Part shown: in pieces, positions 61,888-64,000 of the stretch
How the letters are laid out: every line of letters starts with the position of its first letter
Position numbering within the stretch: the first letter of the stretch is position 1
Assembly (NCBI RefSeq): GCF_000463015.1
Contig: NC_022247.1
Location: 3,472,001-3,536,000 of the forward strand
DNA: 64,000 bases
Reading direction: 5' to 3'
From: Variovorax paradoxus B4
GTDB lineage: Bacteria; Pseudomonadota; Gammaproteobacteria; Burkholderiales; Burkholderiaceae_C
Made by a program: the position numbers and the translations under genes
Notes under the pieces: model-generated
Told to the model about the DNA's origin: nothing
Seen by the model: only the letters and a program-made list of their open reading frames with translations
Database searches by the model: none

Positions 61888-62544
61888 CTACTCACGGGAC
61901 TTCGTGCCGGTACCAGCCTGCCTCGGCGTGGGCGCCATTTCGACGCGCCGGTTCTTCGCCCGCCCTTCGGCGTCGGCATTGGATGCCACGGCCTGCTCGG
62001 AACCGAAGGCCGCGGCAAACACCGATGCCGAGGGAACGCCCTCCTCGATCAAGGCCCGCGTCACGGTCAATGCGCGCTGGGCCGAGAGCTCCCAGTTGTC
62101 GGCGAACGGGCGGTTGCCGTCCTTCGACTGCCGCATCTGCCGGTCGTCGGTGAAGCCGCTCACCATCAGCACCTCGTCGCGCGCCCGCAAGTAGGCGGCC
62201 ACGGGCGCGGCCAGGCTCTTGAGCACTTGCCGGCCTTCGAGCTGCAGGTCGGCCGAGTTGAAGGCAAACAGCACGCTGCCGCTGATGCCGATGCGTCCGT
62301 TGTTCAGCGTGACCCGGCCTGCCGCGAGCGGCCCTGCCAGCGCTTGTTCGAGCGCCTCGCGGCGCTGCGTCTCGGCCTGGCGCTGCTGCACTTCGGCCTG
62401 CAGCTTGGCCGCCAGGTCCAGCTGCATGCCGAGTGCGCCCACGAGAATCAGCACGAAGGCCCCGACCAGCCCCGACATCAGGTCGCCGAAAACCGCCCAC
62501 ACCGGCACGCTCGGCTCCAGGCCGGCGTCGAGATCGTCCCGCAT
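61888..62544 (-). CDS. MotB/ZorB-like OmpA-family membrane protein
   Basis: This 218-residue protein has one N-terminal membrane helix, VWAVFGDLMSGLVGAFVLIL, in which Asp21 sits exactly where the ion-binding Asp of MotB lies (compare YADFMTAMMAFFLVMW of MotB). A periplasmic helix (QLDLAAKLQAEVQQRQAET) leads to an OmpA/Pal peptidoglycan-binding domain: VLFAFNSADLQLEG, GFTDDRQM, NWELSAQRALTV and NRRVEM. This is the layout of stator units. ATG 62544 overlaps the DUF802 stop by one base. The predicted MotA/TolQ-like partner is the DUF802 protein, whose N-terminus is outside the window. Confidence 0.82.
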   Translation of the reverse strand: MRDDLDAGLEPSVPVWAVFGDLMSGLVGAFVLILVGALGMQLDLAAKLQAEVQQRQAETQRREALEQALAGPLAAGRVTLNNGRIGISGSVLFAFNSADLQLEGRQVLKSLAAPVAAYLRARDEVLMVSGFTDDRQMRQSKDGNRPFADNWELSAQRALTVTRALIEEGVPSASVFAAAFGSEQAVASNADAEGRAKNRRVEMAPTPRQAGTGTKSRE

Positions 62545-64000
62545 CACGCCTCGCTGCCCACGACGGCCTGCCGGCTCGCGATCTGCTGCAGGTCTTCGAC
62601 GATCTGCTTCTGCGACATGATGCTCAGGTCGATGACCTCCCTCGCCTGCGCCACGTAATAGGCCAGCTGCTCGTCGCTGCGTGCGATGGATTTGCCCAGC
62701 GCGCCCTCGACGCGCTGCAGGTGCGCCACCAGCTTGTCGTTCGATTCGCTGAACAGCTGCACGGCAAAGCCGAAGGCCTCGCCAAGGCTTGCCACTTCGA
62801 CGGCACTGCCGGTGATCTGCGCGGCGACCGCGGCCATCTTTCCGGTTTCCTCGTCGACCTTTTCGGTGAAGCGGCTGCCCACGCGGTCCAGCACGTCCGC
62901 CGATGCACCCACCAGCGCATCGACCGCCGAGCGCTGCTCGGTGGAGGCGTGGTTCACGGCATCGAGCAGGGTTCCCAGCGTTTCCATGATGCGGCTGCGT
63001 TCTTCCAGCATCGCGTTGTCGCGCGCCATGCTGTCGGAGAGCTTCTGGCGCAGTTCGGCCACCACTTCGGCCGCCACCCGCGGCGCTTCCGATGCGGCCT
63101 GCAGCAGTCGGGCGATCTCGCCGACCGTGTTCTTCGCGTGTGCTTCGGCCTGGGTGGACATGTCGCGGGCGGTCTGCGCAAGCGCCTCGAAGAGCTGCTG
63201 CTGCTGGCTCGCCGTGTGTGCGCCCGCCTGCTGCCACTCCTGCTGCAGCGACGCGGACACGGTCGCCAGTGCCTGCGTCCAGGCCGACAGCCGCTGATCG
63301 TCGCGCGCTGCGATGTCGGCCTGCAGCGCGGCATGCGCCTGTTCCACGGTGCGCAGCAGCGATGCCGAGTGCTGTTCGAAGCCGGCCGCTGCCGCCGCGA
63401 GCGACTGCTGCGCATCCTGCGACAGTTTCTCGCTGACGCGCTGATGCTGCGCGAGCGCGCTGCCCCAGGTTTCGGACACGCTGCCCGCCGTGCTTTCCAG
63501 CCGGGCCGAGACGCCCTCCACCAGCGACGCCGAGCGCTGCTCGAAGGTTTCGGCAAAGCGGTCATGCGAAGCGCGCAGATCGATCGACAGCGCCTCGGAG
63601 GTGCGCTGGTGCTCGGCCAGCGCAGCCTGCCAGGTGCCCGCCACGCTGGCGGTGGCAGCCTCGAAGCGGCTCGAGAGGCCATCGAGCTGCTGCTGCACGG
63701 TGCGCGCCACGGTGTCGTGCAGGGAGGCCGTCTCGCGCGCGATGCCGGCCATGGTGGCCTCGACGACCGGCTGGATCGTCGCGCCGGCGATGCGCGCGCT
63801 TTCGCTCAGGCTCTGCTTCAGCGATTGGTCGACCGAGGAAGCCAGCCCGGCATACACGGCCTCGGCCTTGGTGTGGAACTGCGCCTGGCCGGCGGCAAGG
63901 CGCTCGTTCAGGGTCTGGCTCTGCCGCTCCATCGCCGCCATCATGGCCTGCAGCTGGTCGACCAGCCGGGGCATCTGGTGGGCCTGCTGCTCGAGCAGTT
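62544..64000 (-). CDS. DUF802 long coiled-coil protein, cut by the right window edge
   Basis: About 485 codons of the C-terminal part are visible, almost all alpha-helical and Ala/Gln/Glu-rich, with no membrane segment in this part. Two similar units of about 68 residues share the pattern TW..AL..HQR.SE.L..D...FEQ.SASL. The end has EQLAYYVAQAREVIDLSIMSQKQIVEDLQ. The frame continues past 64000, so any membrane domains lie outside. Together with the MotB-like protein it resembles a MotA/ZorA-type unit with a long cytoplasmic tail; this is an inference. Confidence 0.78.
   Translation of the reverse strand, partial: LLEQQAHQMPRLVDQLQAMMAAMERQSQTLNERLAAGQAQFHTKAEAVYAGLASSVDQSLKQSLSESARIAGATIQPVVEATMAGIARETASLHDTVARTVQQQLDGLSSRFEAATASVAGTWQAALAEHQRTSEALSIDLRASHDRFAETFEQRSASLVEGVSARLESTAGSVSETWGSALAQHQRVSEKLSQDAQQSLAAAAAGFEQHSASLLRTVEQAHAALQADIAARDDQRLSAWTQALATVSASLQQEWQQAGAHTASQQQQLFEALAQTARDMSTQAEAHAKNTVGEIARLLQAASEAPRVAAEVVAELRQKLSDSMARDNAMLEERSRIMETLGTLLDAVNHASTEQRSAVDALVGASADVLDRVGSRFTEKVDEETGKMAAVAAQITGSAVEVASLGEAFGFAVQLFSESNDKLVAHLQRVEGALGKSIARSDEQLAYYVAQAREVIDLSIMSQKQIVEDLQQIASRQAVVGSEA

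Overview
The window is a gene-dense, very GC-rich chromosomal segment, and no stretch over 300 bases lacks a gene. It looks like a betaproteobacterium of the Comamonadaceae, most likely Variovorax. The reasons are three Bug/TctC solute receptors, an imuA-imuB-dnaE2 mutagenesis cassette with CTGT-N8-ACAG LexA boxes, a Pao-type periplasmic aldehyde oxidoreductase and a DUF802/OmpA/DUF2894 operon. The genus is an inference from gene content. No rRNA, tRNA, insertion sequence, prophage or CRISPR array was seen.

Region 1 (1-19111, all + strand) is an exopolysaccharide locus. It opens with the 3' end of a nonribosomal peptide synthetase (PCP-condensation-PCP, no adenylation or thioesterase domain in view), a phosphopantetheinyl transferase and two alpha/beta hydrolases with unusual nucleophile elbows. 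Without a break it continues into Wza, Wzc, an initiating sugar transferase, GDP-fucose synthase, a Wzy-like polymerase, glycosyltransferases, a secreted GH29-like protein, a Wzx flippase and a WcaI-like transferase. A NarL-type response regulator and ManC close it. The genes predict a fucose-containing, colanic-acid-like Wzx/Wzy polymer physically linked to peptide-synthetase chemistry.

Region 2 (19144-26977) holds two small unknown genes, a small ORF behind a perfect LexA box, and on the minus strand the SOS cassette imuA-imuB-dnaE2. This is followed by a winged-helix/PD-(D/E)XK-like protein. imuA has its own perfect LexA box.

Region 3 (27104-38333) has an aldo/keto reductase and then a catabolic locus. 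An FAD oxidoreductase, an IclR regulator, both aconitase-X subunits, an IlvD/Edd dehydratase, a porin and a Bug receptor lie on the minus strand. Two tandem Bug receptors run divergently. The substrate is a hydroxy acid or hydroxyproline-like compound by inference.

Region 4 (38348-53288) is mixed metabolism and regulation: a hydrolase, a LigB-type dioxygenase divergent from a LysR regulator with twin operators, an ABC exporter, a VOC protein divergent from a TetR regulator, a 24-residue membrane peptide, a DUF2868/DUF3482 membrane-GTPase pair, paoABC with DoxX, and a LysR regulator.

Region 5 (53382-64000) holds TrhA, an Xre-like regulator, a MurA family enzyme convergent with a class A beta-lactamase, an ArsR/SRPBCC pair with twin operators, PssA, a GST, a histidine phosphatase and CbpA-CbpM. 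At the right edge is an operon of a coiled-coil DUF802 protein (cut by the window), a MotB-like OmpA protein and DUF2894, which looks like an ion-driven envelope complex.
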